Below, piece by piece: positions 12,250 to 23,441 of a DNA stretch of 64,000 nt. Positions within the stretch are counted from its first letter, which is position 1, and each line of letters starts with the position of its first letter. The DNA comes from Arachnopeziza araneosa (Eukaryota > Ascomycota > Leotiomycetes > Helotiales > Arachnopezizaceae): assembly GCA_003988855.1 (NCBI GenBank), contig QYAI01000065.1:1-64000 (forward strand), given 5' to 3'. The notes under the pieces were generated by a model. It was not told where the DNA came from, made no database searches, and worked only from the letters and a program-made list of their open reading frames with translations. The translations under genes were made by a program, and so were the position numbers.

Positions 12250-13617
12250 ATGAAGTCAATTACATGGACAGCCGCAGCTTTTTCGCTGTTGCAGATCACC
12301 GCTGCTCAACCACACCGAAGACGCCACTTCCACGAACTCGCTCATCAGCATGCCAAGAAGGATGGTGATGTTGTGGTTACGATAGTCAATACCGTCTATG
12401 CTGAAGCATCAGAAGTTCCTGAAGTCATTGTCTATGTGGATCCAGAGGGTGTTCCTTTGTCCACGGTAACAGAGGGAATGGTTGCAATCCCCAACCCGTC
12501 CATCTGGAGCACCTCGCCTCCAACTACGATTCTTCCCGCCTCTAGCTCAACATCCGAGTCATCCTCAGCCTCCACTTCAGAGGTGCCAGCTGCTTCGCCA
12601 GTCCCGGCTGAGAATGATCAAGTAGCTGCAGGCTCTACGGCAAGTACTACAGCTGAGCCTGTATCCGCACCTCCAGTTGCTCCCACAGATGCAGCTGCCC
12701 CAGAGCCGGCCACGACCACTGCTGCACCTGAAGAAACCACTGCCGCTGCTGCTGCCGTACCTGCCACCACATCTTCCTCCTCTTCGTCCTCGTCCTCGTC
12801 CTCGTCCTCTTCTGAGAACAGCGGGTTTGGGTTCTCGTACTCTCCTTACAACTCTGACGGAACATGCAAATCTCAAGACCAAGTCAACGAGGACTTCAAC
12901 GCTATCGCTAGTGGCTATACATTGGTCAGAATCTATGGAACTGACTGCAACCAAGTTGCCACGGTTCTTTCTGCTGCTAAGACCCATGGCTTGAAGCTGT
13001 TCGCGGGCATATTCGACTTGGGCACTCTCTCATCTGAGATCGCAACTATCGTGTCCGCCGCTAATGGTGATTGGAGTAGTTTCGACACTATTTCTATTGG
13101 AAATGAGCTCGTCAACTCTGGTACCGCTTCAGCTTCAGCCGTTGTAGCTGCGATTGCCACTTCCAGAGGACTTCTGCAAGCCGCAGGCTATACTGGAAGA
13201 GTTGTTACTGTCGATACCCTTGTTGCTGCACGCGCAAATCCCTCTTTGTGTGCTGCTAGCGACTACTGTGCTGTCAATTGTCACCCGTTCTTTGACGGAG
13301 GCTACGCTGCGGCTGACTCTGGGAAGTTTTTGACCGAACAAATTCCAACGCTACAAGCTGTCTTGTCGACCCCAGGGCAGGAGATTGTAATCACCGAAAC
13401 CGGGTGGCCTTGGCAGGGAGAGGCCAACGCTAATGCGGTACCATCACTTGATAACCAAGAGGCTGCACTGAGCTCTATCAAGTCTGCTTTTGCCTCTACT
13501 CCGCAAGCTATTATCCTCTTCACTGCCTTCAATGACCTATGGAAGAAAAACTCAGCCGCTCAGTTTCAGGCAGAGCAGTATTGGGGAATGGGAGGTAAAA
13601 ACTCACCATCTGGTTGA
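12250..13617 (+). CDS. Secreted GH17 cell-wall protein (SCW4/SCW10/MP65-like)
   Basis: Single exon, 455 residues. A signal peptide (about residues 1-19, ending ITAAQ) is followed by a basic, His/Arg-rich pro-segment, a short pre-domain (about 35-90), a Ser/Thr/Ala/Pro-rich linker with a 13-serine run (about 90-195) and a GH17 catalytic domain (about 200-455). The two catalytic glutamates are in ISIGNELV (E286, acid/base) and ITETGWPW (E383, nucleophile), spaced as in the family. Homologues with this architecture are wall-bound glucanases or transglucosylases that remodel beta-1,3-glucan; they usually lack a GPI signal, and none is visible here. The gene sits alone in a gene-poor stretch between two direct MITE copies. 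Confidence 0.88.
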   Translation: MKSITWTAAAFSLLQITAAQPHRRRHFHELAHQHAKKDGDVVVTIVNTVYAEASEVPEVIVYVDPEGVPLSTVTEGMVAIPNPSIWSTSPPTTILPASSSTSESSSASTSEVPAASPVPAENDQVAAGSTASTTAEPVSAPPVAPTDAAAPEPATTTAAPEETTAAAAAVPATTSSSSSSSSSSSSSSENSGFGFSYSPYNSDGTCKSQDQVNEDFNAIASGYTLVRIYGTDCNQVATVLSAAKTHGLKLFAGIFDLGTLSSEIATIVSAANGDWSSFDTISIGNELVNSGTASASAVVAAIATSRGLLQAAGYTGRVVTVDTLVAARANPSLCAASDYCAVNCHPFFDGGYAAADSGKFLTEQIPTLQAVLSTPGQEIVITETGWPWQGEANANAVPSLDNQEAALSSIKSAFASTPQAIILFTAFNDLWKKNSAAQFQAEQYWGMGGKNSPSG

Positions 13618-14167
13618 TCTTGTCAAACAAGCATATCATGATCTCCCTTTCCGCTAGCTTGCGTTTTTTACACCATGGGCTAGAGCAAGCGAAAACTAAA
13701 AGATTCCATATCTAGGATACTGTATACTCTTGCTTGTCTTGCCTGTTGCACATATGTTATCGGGCCTGCTAGTCGGGGAGGAGTTTTGAATTATCTTCGG
13801 ATCGCATCTGCATGGCGTTATTGGTCTCACAGCAGGTCAAAATGGGGATCTGATAGTCTGGTGGCCTTATGGTTGCTTTGTTAGATGTATAGAAATGGTC
13901 GTATCGTTTGATGTCTGATTTTGGCTGGATGTGATGGTGGATCCTTGTTCTTTCTCCAGAGATTGATTTTAGTTCACCTTCTGTGTAAATACTTTTACTC
14001 CTTTGGTAGATAAAATACCACTGTTGCATTCACACCCCTACTTACTGCGAGCAGATTGTAGATCTGTTGTGACTTCTTAATACTGCTGACACATACTTGC
14101 TTAACTTGGTCAATTTGAGGTTTATCGCTATAGCTGAGACTTAGGCAGTATGGTGACACAGGATACT
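13618..14167. other. 3' region of the GH17 gene
   Basis: About 550 bp between the GH17 stop codon and the second MITE copy. It is AT-rich, with no recognisable ORF or RNA gene. Confidence 0.4.
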
Positions 14168-14390
14168 CGAGGCAGGTAAAATTCGTCTTCGAAGAACGAA
14201 AAAATCAAACCCGCAAAATTTCAATACTCGTCTTCTACAAGCACTTGAAACTTAAAATGCAGAGCTCTTAGATACACATCTTTCATTGTCAATAATTTTT
14301 ATCGACTTTGGTAGAGTAAAGATTGTAGTATTTGAGCTTCGACTTTATGATTTCCCGGCGCTTCGGCGAAGACGAATTTTGACCGCCTCG
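14168..14390 (+). mobile_element. MITE-like inverted-repeat element, copy 2 (longer form)
   Basis: A 223-bp element in the same orientation as copy 1. Its left end (CGAGGCAGGTAAAATTCGTC) pairs with the reverse complement of its right end (CGAGGCGGTCAAAATTCGTC); the terminal inverted repeat runs to about 24 bp with three mismatches. It is flanked by ACT on both sides (14165-14167 and 14391-14393), a 3-bp target duplication different from that of copy 1, which supports two independent insertions. The interior carries further short inverted motifs (GAAGACGA / TCGTCTTC). Several differences from copy 1 are C-to-T or G-to-A, but others are not, so repeat-induced point mutation is only possible. 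It has no coding capacity. Confidence 0.78.
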
Positions 14391-14393
14391 ACT

Positions 14394-15370
14394 ATCATTA
14401 CAATTCTAACACCAGAGGTAGCTCAGCGCCGATCATTTTCGAGCGATAGACAATGAAATTCTTTTTTGATTCAGTCTGGATTTTACCCAGAGCTCTTATT
14501 TTTTCTCGTTCCTCTTTATCTAGAGTGCGGTGGAAGTTCAAGACAACACATAGCTGCTCTAAATCGTCAACATATCCATCAGTATCAACGCCACCACCCG
14601 TATCCGAGATAGAAAATACTCAATCCTTCATCTATAGCATCCTATCTCCCTTTCCTTCGCTTTGGACTTTATAATTACCCCCTTGTTGTAAAATGTTTAC
14701 AAAATTCTTCGGGTTGCTAAAAATGACTCGAAATATCATTGATCTGGAGTTGTTTTTATTTATTCGCTAAACTAAAAAACGAGATTCACGACACAGTTGA
14801 TATCTCCTCCAGATAACATCGAATCTGAATGTTAACAACGTGAAACTGACCAGAAAAAATAACTTTATTTTTTCGAAAGTGCCAGAATGCCGTGACGATC
14901 TGGTATTTGAGGTAAATAGGTGATTTGCTCGAGAGGAGGGTATCCTCGCTTCCCCTTTTGTTGTTGTTTTGATTGAGAACTTCCTGTAATTTATGGAAAT
15001 ATAAATAATTTTTATTCGTGCGTAGATCAATTACTAGAAGTGATATCAACAGTTCAACAATAGTCGCTGGGTGCTTAGTCCGAAAGGACCAAGGTTTGCG
15101 TTGCTTTCTTACGGTGGCATACCTAGGTAGTGTAGGGCGGAGGGTGAAGCGAAGAGCGTCAAGGTCAAGGGAAGTAAGTTCGAACCACAGAACTAAAGCC
15201 AAAATTGCGCTGTATTGGGTATTGCCTAGTCGCAGAAGACTTATAATATGTACGAACCGGGCATGCTAGTCCCAGCTTCGCTAGTAATCAAATGTTCCTC
15301 ATTTTCTACACGGATGCTACGGAGCCCCTTAACCACCTAACTATGACCTAAATTAAGAGCAAAGATACAA
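14394..15370. other. AT-rich intergenic region, no gene seen
   Basis: Nearly 1 kb of AT-rich sequence between the second MITE copy and the 3' end of the OTU1 gene. Open frames on both strands are short and unlike any protein family I know. A GGTAGCTCAG-like string near 14414 resembles a tRNA A box, but no partner B box or foldable cloverleaf follows. Confidence 0.4.
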
Positions 15371-16548
15371 TCATGTAATTATCTCTGCCATGTCGTAATG
15401 CCCCGTTTGTTGAGCGTGCCCGGAGGCCTGCCCTTCGCCGTAGACAACAGCGCCACAGACATTGCATTTGATAGCCATGCCTCCAGTATCTGTAAAGTAG
15501 TGCTTAGCCTGCAGCTTCTTGCAGAGCTCCAATGCCTTGGTCAATATCAATATCCCATCTCCATCAGAATCCCATACACGTTGATCAAAGTCAGGAGGAT
15601 TATGAGCCTTCAAATGTGGAGGATCGGAAGGACTCTGCACAATGGTATCGTAGTGTATTCCCGAATAGACAAGGATACAGCGTGTAGGAGCTCCCTCGTT
15701 GAACTTATCTACGCGCAAAGACTAAGAGTGATTAGTTGGTGTATTGACTACAGAAGGAATGGCGTACTTGTACGTCGATACTGCAAATCTCAATATCAAA
15801 ATGCTTTGACAAGATGCCCATCTCAATAGCGCCGCCCCAAGCATCTGGTGTCTGTATCCACTTGCAATACTCATCAGGAATTTGCTCTAACACGACCTTG
15901 GTGTATACATCAGGCTCGGCCTGGATCGCACTGGCGACTAGAGAGCGCAACTCTGGCATGCTCTGATCATCACCAGGAAGGACGGCGGTGCCAAATGCAC
16001 GGAAAAGGCATGAGTTATCATCTGGCATCACCCGAAGGACTACAATTGTTAGTCTTGCTCCATTATATTTGAGAAGACTTGCCCAAAGTAGCCCCGAATT
16101 CAGGGAGTGGTATTTCAGGGACATCTCCATCCATCTTCTTCCGCTGAAGAGAAACAGGCCCTGTTTCTTTCTTTGTAGTAGTCTGCGAGGATCTGGTGGC
16201 ATTTCCAAAATCAAACGACTCCGAAGAAACAACACTCTGAACTGGGTTTGCTGACGGATTTCCCTGCCGATTTGTAGGCTCGCTTCTAGATGTTTGCGGT
16301 GCCTCGTTGGCCCCCTCTTTGGCGCTAATCGTGAGCTGTTCACCATCTAACTTCACCCCGAGACTGCTCAAGGGCAGCGAGGGTTGGCTTTGTTCCAGGA
16401 GTAAAGGCTTAGGAGGATAGCCATATTTGACATCAAATCTTGTTATAGAGGTCTTTTCAGTAATCTGCAGAATCAAGTCCCCGATCGTCGCTCCATCGGG
16501 CAGTGTTATTGTGCTCGCACCTCCGGGTCCCCTCAATCGAGTTCTCAT
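15371..16548 (-). CDS. OTU1: Ubiquitin thioesterase OTU1 (YOD1 homologue)
   Basis: Deubiquitinase that works with the Cdc48/p97 segregase. Exons 16548-16083, 16039-15768 and 15721-15371 give 362 residues. An N-terminal UBX-like domain (about 1-80), an OTU domain with PDDNSCLFRAFG (D163, catalytic C166) and YSGIHYD (catalytic H269), and a C-terminal C2H2 finger (C332, C335, H348, H354) are in the canonical OTU1 order. The first intron keeps the frame only with a GC donor (G|GCAAGT, intron 16082-16040); the nearby GT would give a stop codon. The second intron has a normal GTACGC donor. The ATG at 16548 is the first in frame. It is divergent from the RSC-type gene, with about 270 bp between the starts. 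Confidence 0.93.
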
Positions 16549-16815
16549 GTTAATGGTGCGGATTATCTTTGCCTCCGCCGAGTTGTTGAAACCGACATGA
16601 TGGAACGGCCGGGAAGTATTGTTCAACAGTCTCCCAAGCTAGCTTGCTTGCGTATCTAGACGTGGCAAGGCTGACAAAAGAGAGAGGCACGATTTTGAAC
16701 GCACGGACCACCAACTTCGCGACTTTCACCTCAATTGAACAAGACGCGACAGGCAATTTGTGCTCTCGCAGATTGACTACACAACAACATTCAAGTTGTT
16801 TGAGCTCCACCAAAA

Positions 16816-19691
16816 ATGGAGTCCCAAACTCCAGAGACACCTGCGCCAGTAGCAGAGGTTAAGCAAGAGGAGCCTGGCATTGCTGATAGCAATGCGACCA
16901 CCGAACAACCTCTTACAGCCTCGACAACTCCTGGCCTTCTTACCAAGAGAGACTTTGATACCATGAATGGCGTCCTACACCGGCTAGCAAACTATAAAGA
17001 TCAAGAGTGAGTCGCAGCGATATATCCTGCCTATCAAGCTGACAGCACTACAGTGGCGTTGAAATCGCAAAAGAATTTCAACGGCTTGTTAGCAAGAGGT
17101 CCCTACCTGACTATTTCGAGATTATCAAGGAGCCTATGGCTTTTAGTACGCTTCGAGTACGTCTTAGACTTATCTTTCGCACTAGAATATTCTACTGATG
17201 AAAGTTTTAGGGCAAGATAATCAAGAAAGTATATCTTGACTATCAAACGTTCATACGAGATTTCGCTTTAATATGTCACAATGCGCAAGTTTACAATCGA
17301 CCCTCAGCTCCAGTATACGGCGATGCCATAGCTTTAAGAGGCTTGTTTGTGGCTGAACTCTCGAAACTTGTTGACGAAGGAGTTATAACCGCCGAGGAAG
17401 CCGAGCTTCCAGACCTAGGTGAAATCCCAGAAGTTGAAGATTCTCCTCCGCCCGATCCGAATGATGAGGAAGCAGAAGTGGAAGAGGACGAAGATGAAGA
17501 AGATGAGGATGAGGAAGACGATGAAACTGATGATGATCGGCCACGAAGGAACCGGAAGAAGGGTCGACGCTCTTCGGCGGTTATCAAGCGCGAAGGAAAG
17601 ACTGATGATGGAGGAAAGGATGACCCGGAGTCCCAAAAGAAACGCGGAAGACCACCTAAAGTCCACACACCCATGGAAGCTCGTATCAATACCCTTTTGA
17701 AAGGGTTGAGGAAGTTCAAGAATCCTGGAGGTGATTTGAAGATCCTGCCTTTTGAAAAGCTGCCGGACAAGACGTTGATGCCTGAGTATTATCAAGAAAT
17801 CAAGAATCCAATTGCCATGGACTTGATTAAGCGGAAAGCAAAGAGAAAGAAGTACCACTCTGTTGACCAGGCTTTGAAGGACTTGGAGCTTATGTTTGAA
17901 AATGCAAAATCTTATAACCTTGAAGATAGTCAAGTGTATAAAGACGCGGTAGATTTACAGAAAGAAGCAAGAGCCATTGCCGAACAGGAGAAAAAGAAGC
18001 CCGACAGCGATTTTGTCGACGAGGATGGACGCCTGCCATTATTGGAGATTCTCTATAATGGTGAAGTGTGGAAGGTTGGTGACTGGATTCATATCACGAA
18101 CCCTAACGATGTCACCAAACCCATTGTCGCACAGATCTATAGGACATGGCAGGATCCTGGCGGGCAGAAGTGGATTAATGCTTGCTGGTACTATCGGCCA
18201 GAACAAACGGTCCATCGATACGAGAAGTTCTTCTTTGAAAACGAGGTAGTCAAGACAGGACAGTATCGGGATCATAAGATTGAGGAAGTGGTCGATCGCT
18301 GCTTCGTCATGTTCTTCACTAGGTTTAACAAGGGTCGTCCGCGTGGATTCCCACCTGATAAAGAGGTCTACGTCTGTGAAGCACGCTATAACGAAGAGAA
18401 ATTCAAGTTGAACAAGATTAAGACCTGGGCTAGCTGCGTGCCCGACGAAGTTAGAGAAAAGGATTATGAAATGGATCTGTTCGAGAACCCAAGGAAGATG
18501 AAGAAAGTCCCTAGTCCAATCAAGCATCTCCTTCGGGAAGATGCGAAAGAAGATGATCCTCTGCCGAAGCCAACCTGGGGAGCGCCCAATGCGCCACCGA
18601 TAGTTGGAGCTGTCCATAGGCGCCCACGGGAAGCAAACGTAAGAACATTTTATGCTTGAATTCTATCAGTACGAGTTGATTTTAACGGAATTTAGGACTC
18701 CCCTCCGCCTGAGCCAACCCCATCCCCACCGCCTCCAGAACCCGAACCAGTTCGTCGTCCAATTGCTCCAGAAAGACCTCGGTATAATTCCCAGGGAGAC
18801 GTTTCTATGTCCGGGACCGGTTCCAATGCCGCCCTCCCTTCTCCATCTGCAAACAGTTTGCCTGCTTCTTATAATCTCCAATACGCACCAGCTCCTCGTC
18901 CGTCCGCATCGCCAGCTCCCTTAGCCCATCAAAACTCGTACGGTTCCCACACCCCTGCTAGTCAGACAGGATTCTCACAAACGCCTCACTATCCGCCTCA
19001 AAACTACCAATCGTATGCCCCTAGCCCTACCCCGGTAGCTCAACATCCGAATCCTCTCGCCAATTATAACCATTATCAAAATAGCGCTCCGGCTCCTCGT
19101 CCAGTCAGTTCCGCTCAAACACCACACCAGACCAATGTCTACAACCCCCCTCGAGCATGCGAGGTTTATACGCTTCCTGATGCAGCCAATTCTGCTATTC
19201 CTGCTGATATTCGCAAGCAATTCCACACGGACGATTACGGCAAGGTCATTTTCTATACTGCGCCGCCACTTGATGCAAATCCTTTGCCCGAGGACAAGCA
19301 AAACCTTGGACATAGCCTCCGTTATCTTGCCGACAAAGCTCGCAATAAAGAAGAGGACCAGATGAAACGCAAAGCTCGGGAGGCGGAGATGGAGGCAAGG
19401 GCTACTGAGAAAGTCAAGAGACTAAAGGCAGATACTGACAAGAAGAGAGATTGGTTCATAGATCAAAAGATCAGTGCAATCAGTACATGGACCTCGGATA
19501 TGGAGAAGGAAACTGACAAGCTCTATAAGCAGCTTCATGGCGATAATTGGAAGGAAGTGCGAGAGAAGGATGAGGGTGCCTTGGCTTTGCAGCAACTTCA
19601 GTGTTTTAATAAGCAGAAGGAACTCCAATCTTTCGAAAAGGAAAGAGCAGCACGACGAGAGGTTAAGATCACTGGGTTTAAGTGGATCTAA
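16816..19691 (+). CDS. RSC chromatin-remodelling subunit (Rsc1/Rsc2-like), tandem bromodomains plus BAH
   Basis: Exons 16816-17006, 17054-17156, 17211-18638 and 18696-19691 give 905 residues. A first bromodomain (about 45-165), an acidic stretch with a D/E run, a KKRGRPPK AT-hook (about 265-273) and a second bromodomain (about 280-395) are followed by a BAH domain from VWKVGDWIHI to VPDEV (about 420-550). After this come a Pro/Ser/Tyr-rich low-complexity region and a C-terminal coiled, basic-acidic segment. This is the order in yeast Rsc1/Rsc2 and metazoan polybromo-related subunits, which read acetylated histones for the RSC remodeller in the nucleus. All introns are GT-AG. Confidence 0.93.
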
Positions 19692-19905
19692 ACCATCGAT
19701 CTTATGGAGTTTTCGTCTAGGTATGGTTTCATCTGCGGAACCTGGATTTGGCGTATTTGATGGTGAGCATGGAAACACCGCCATGAATCGTATTGTACTG
19801 TATTCTAGCAAATAAAAGAAAGAAGACCCATCGTAGCAATTTGCAGCTGGTTGTATAACATGAAAAGACTATTTTAAAGCTAGATTCTTCTGAGACAGAT
19901 TCCTT

Positions 19906-21073
19906 TTACCATCCTAGACGTTTCATCATGTTCGCCGTCTCCTTTGCCACAAAATTGGGATCATCTTTCTGTATGAAGTGACCGCAGCCTTTCGCAATTA
20001 CGACCTCTCCACATCTCTCTTCGTCCGTGATACCTCTCAAGTCCTCATTGTATCGAGCCCAGTGGCTAATATTATCAATGGATATCTTCAGAGTACAATA
20101 ACGGCATGGGCCTAACTTACAAATTGGTGAGATCTCTCGACAAATTCCTCGGTACGCCCATCATCTGATAACTGAGGTCTGCAAAAGTTTCTGGATCATG
20201 ACCAACCACAGTTAAAGTTGGACCCTTTCCCCCGGGACCTGTAAGTTTACGAGCTTCTGGTAGGAGAGTGGCAGAATTCGACCTATTTAGGTTTTCGGCA
20301 TTCTTCACGCTGAGGTCGAACATTGCAGATAATTTGATGCGTATCGCTCGATATTCGTCGAGGGTAACGTCTTCCAGGATGTTTGAGTCAAATGATGGAG
20401 AGTCTGGATCGGGCCACTAGAGTTCTAAGAGTAAGCGGCTTAAGTTGTGATTCGGAATTGGAAGCTGTAAGAATGGCTATCATTGAAAAAAACATTTACC
20501 ATTTAGAATAACCTGCCTCGGAGGAAATAATAGCAACGGAACAAAAGAGCTTACAATTTGACTGTAATCCATATTTGCGATGTTGGAATCTAGAAGAATA
20601 AGTCCCGAGACCCTCCCAGGGTACTGCTGAGCATACAATCGCCCAATATTACAGCCAATAGAGGCACAAACCAACAGTAAAGCTAATCCACCATGACGGA
20701 TCTCACTTCCTTGGATACCCATCTTCTCAGCTGCAACGACATTGATGATGTCGTTCAAATCACTAACAACATCAAGATAGTCATGACCGTCTTCCTTGCC
20801 TGGCTGAGAATCTATGGGATCTCGAGACGTTGTCCGACCTTGACCATAGCGATCATAGGTTAAGATTGCCGGTCTGGTGATAGGATGGTGCTGGAGGAAG
20901 AGCGAGATGCTTGGTTTCCATGCTAGTGCAGGGAGGCCAAGCCCGTTGAGGAAGACGATGAGTCGTTTTTCCGAGGTTGGGATCGAAGTGAGTTGTGGGA
21001 TGAAAGTGTATGAGATTGGTGCTGATTCCTTGCCTGGAATGGTCAACAGTTCTGTAGGAGAAGGGGATGACAT
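19906..21073 (-). CDS. Alpha/beta-hydrolase family protein
   Basis: Exons 21073-20555, 20416-20121 and 20065-19906 give 324 residues. The fold is recognisable from LIVFLNGLGLPALAW (oxyanion region), LTYDRYGQG, the nucleophile elbow VCASIGCNIGRLYA and the C-terminal histidine in KGCGHFIQKDDP. The elbow departs slightly from G-x-S-x-G, having alanine before the serine. Substrate unknown; esterases, lipases and haloperoxidase-like hydrolases share these features. The first intron (138 bp) is longer than its neighbours. Three ATG-initiated residues after the start (MSSPS) fit a cytosolic protein; I see no signal peptide. Confidence 0.8.
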
Positions 21074-21732
21074 TTTGACCAGGCCACTGGGATTCTGGTT
21101 GGGGAAGTATTTGGAAAAGAGGGTTAACAACTAGAGAAGAGAAAGATTTTATACCAAGGAGACAGACACCATGGGTATTGATGGGGAAACCTTTGGATGA
21201 CGTGAGAGAAGTCTATTGATTGAAGTCTATTGATTCTCTTTACGACAAGCGAGGCCCGTTCCCTGAAATATAGATCAACTCGCTTGCGCCCATTCTTCCC
21301 GCTTCGGTAGCTTCGCGTCACTTCGACTAAGTGACAAATCCCAAGACCCCTCTAAAGAACAGTCAACTCGAATAATTTTCCAAGATAGAACAACTTTCTC
21401 TTTCTTATTGGACACATCTTCTAAGTCTTAGCTGCTGATCAAGGCACCAGATCGCTTCCTACTCAACCTAGAACCTCGAAAGCGGCTTTTGTATTACAAA
21501 GACACTTGGTAGGAATATTTATTACTCGCTGACATTGAGCAAAATTCGATACAACTCAGAGCGAAGAATTGATATCAGCGCAACAAGAGAATGTAGGTCC
21601 AAACTTGTCTATGTGTAGATGACATGGCAGGTCATTAAGTATTCTATTGTACAAACACAGATGCACGCAGGCAAGCTCTCTTAATTACAGCGCAAGACAA
21701 AAAGAGTGAAGAATAGGCCGAGGCATTGAAAT
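21074..21732. other. Intergenic: hydrolase promoter and KGD2 3' region
   Basis: About 660 bp between two genes that both read leftward. The left half should be the promoter of the hydrolase gene, and the right part the 3' UTR of KGD2. No gene or repeat is visible. Confidence 0.45.
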
Positions 21733-23148
21733 TTACAGGAGCATACGGCGAGGATCCTCAATATACTCCTTGACCTTCACCAAGAACTGAACAGCCTCTC
21801 TGCCATCCAATAGACGATGATCATAAGTCAAAGCCAGATACATCATAGGACGAATCACAATCTGACCATTGACCACAACTGGTTTCTCCTTGATAGCGTG
21901 CAAACCAAGAACAGCAGTTTGGGGAAGGTTGATGATTGGTGTACCCATCAATGAGCCGAAGACACCACCATTGCTGATGGTGAAGGTTCCTCCAGCCATA
22001 TCCTCGATTGTGAGTTTGTTATCACGAGCCTATTTCTTATCAGCACCTTTTCCAAGTAGATATGATATTTCTTACCTTCTTGCCTAAATCAGCAATTGAT
22101 TTCTCAATCTCAACCAAGTCCATAGCCTCCGTATTGCGAACGACTGGTGTTACCAAACCCTTCTCAGTAGCTACAGCCACACTAATGTCCACGTAATCTC
22201 TGTAAACAATAGTATCACCGCCATTGGGTCCTTCGATAGAAGCATTGACAGCTGGGATATCTCTCATGGCCAACACCGACGCCCTGGAGAAAGCACTCAT
22301 AAAGCCGAGTTTCACCCCGGTCTTCTTCAGTACATCGTCCTTATATAGTTTTCGGAACTCCATGAGGGAGGACATATCAACCTCGTTAAAGGTCGTGAGC
22401 GAAGCTGCGGTGTTTTGAGATTGCTTCAAACGCTCGGCGATGCGGAGGCGCATACGATTCATCTTGACCTATGCAACTATAAATGCTTGTTTAATCAATC
22501 ATAACACCACAGTACTTACTCGTCGCTCCTCACGACTACCCAAGGTAGGTGCTGCAGATTTTGACTCGGTCTGTTTAGCAGGAGATTCCTTCTTTGGTTC
22601 GGGTTTCTTCTCTTGCGGTGGCGGAGGCGGTGGGCTGGATTTAGTCTCTTCTTTCTTGGGTTCGGGATCCGAAGATGTTGGTTGCTCTTTCGGTGCTGGT
22701 TCTTTGGGCTCTGAGCTTGCTTTCTCATCCTTTCCACCTTCAGATGCGTCTCCAAGCTCTATCCGTACTAGGTCTTGCCCAACCACAACCGTGTCCTCTT
22801 CATTGGCCAGGAACTCTTTAATCGTGCCCGCTTGAGGTGCATTGACAGCTACATCGATCTGGAGGAGAAAATATCAGACCGGCCGAGTCAACAGTAGACA
22901 AGAAATAGACTTACTTTATCTGTTTCGATGGTTGCAATCTCTTCATCTTGTTCGACAAAGTCCCCTACTTGCTTAGAGAATTGCTTTAACGTGCCTTCTG
23001 AAATCGATTCTGCCATCTCTGGCACCTTTACGATTTTGTCCGCATAGCTTCGGAACTGCTGTGCGACAGCCGGGAAAGGATATCGTAGTTGAGGAGCTCG
23101 ATGAGCACGCAGAAAGCGTGATGCTACAAGAACTCTTCTGGATAGCAT
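21733..23148 (-). CDS. KGD2: Dihydrolipoyllysine succinyltransferase, E2 of 2-oxoglutarate dehydrogenase
   Basis: Mitochondrial TCA-cycle enzyme that transfers succinyl groups to CoA. Exons 23148-22915, 22858-22520, 22468-22076 and 22029-21733 give 420 residues. An Arg-rich presequence (MLSRRVLVASRFLRAHR) is followed by a single lipoyl domain whose lipoyl lysine, in TIETDK, is residue 78, the very last codon of exon 1. A Pro/Lys/Glu-rich linker leads straight to the catalytic domain, with no E3-binding domain, as is usual in eukaryotic E2o. The active-site motif is TYDHRLLDGREA (H393, D397). All four exons join in phase 0. It shares a 293-bp divergent promoter with the complex I subunit gene. 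Confidence 0.96.
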
Positions 23149-23441
23149 AATGGAATTGAAGAAGAGAGAAGGGAAGAATTGAGGGAGCGTTGGTGTTGAA
23201 AGGGGCTGAAAAATTACTGTCAATACTTGTGACGAAACGACAAGTTTCCTGAGCTCCGACTGCAGGCCAGCCTCATCGCTTGGTCGGCAACTAGCGACGG
23301 CTTGTCCGACATCTCACGACGCCAACGCCCAACTCAATTGAAATCGCTGCTTGTTCGAGTTTGTGAATAACCATCGTGGTAGAAGCAATTGGTTCTTACA
23401 ATCGCTGAGCAGACCATCTGAAGCTCTGCCGACAACGCACG
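23149..23441. promoter_or_regulatory. Divergent promoter between KGD2 and the complex I LYR subunit
   Basis: 293 bp separate the two start codons, which read away from each other. Both products are mitochondrial respiratory-metabolism proteins, so shared regulation is plausible, but I see no motif that proves it. Confidence 0.5.

Noticed and set aside
12577..12987. Arg/Gly-rich antisense frame opposite the GH17 linker
   Set aside because: Its composition is explained by the reverse complement of the serine/alanine/proline linker.
14411..14460. tRNA-like GGTAGCTCAG string
   Set aside because: No B box and no cloverleaf can be formed downstream.
20480..20555. Extra 13-bp microexon (GTTATTCTAAATG) in the hydrolase gene
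   Set aside because: Using it breaks the frame before WPDPDSP; a single 138-bp intron keeps it.
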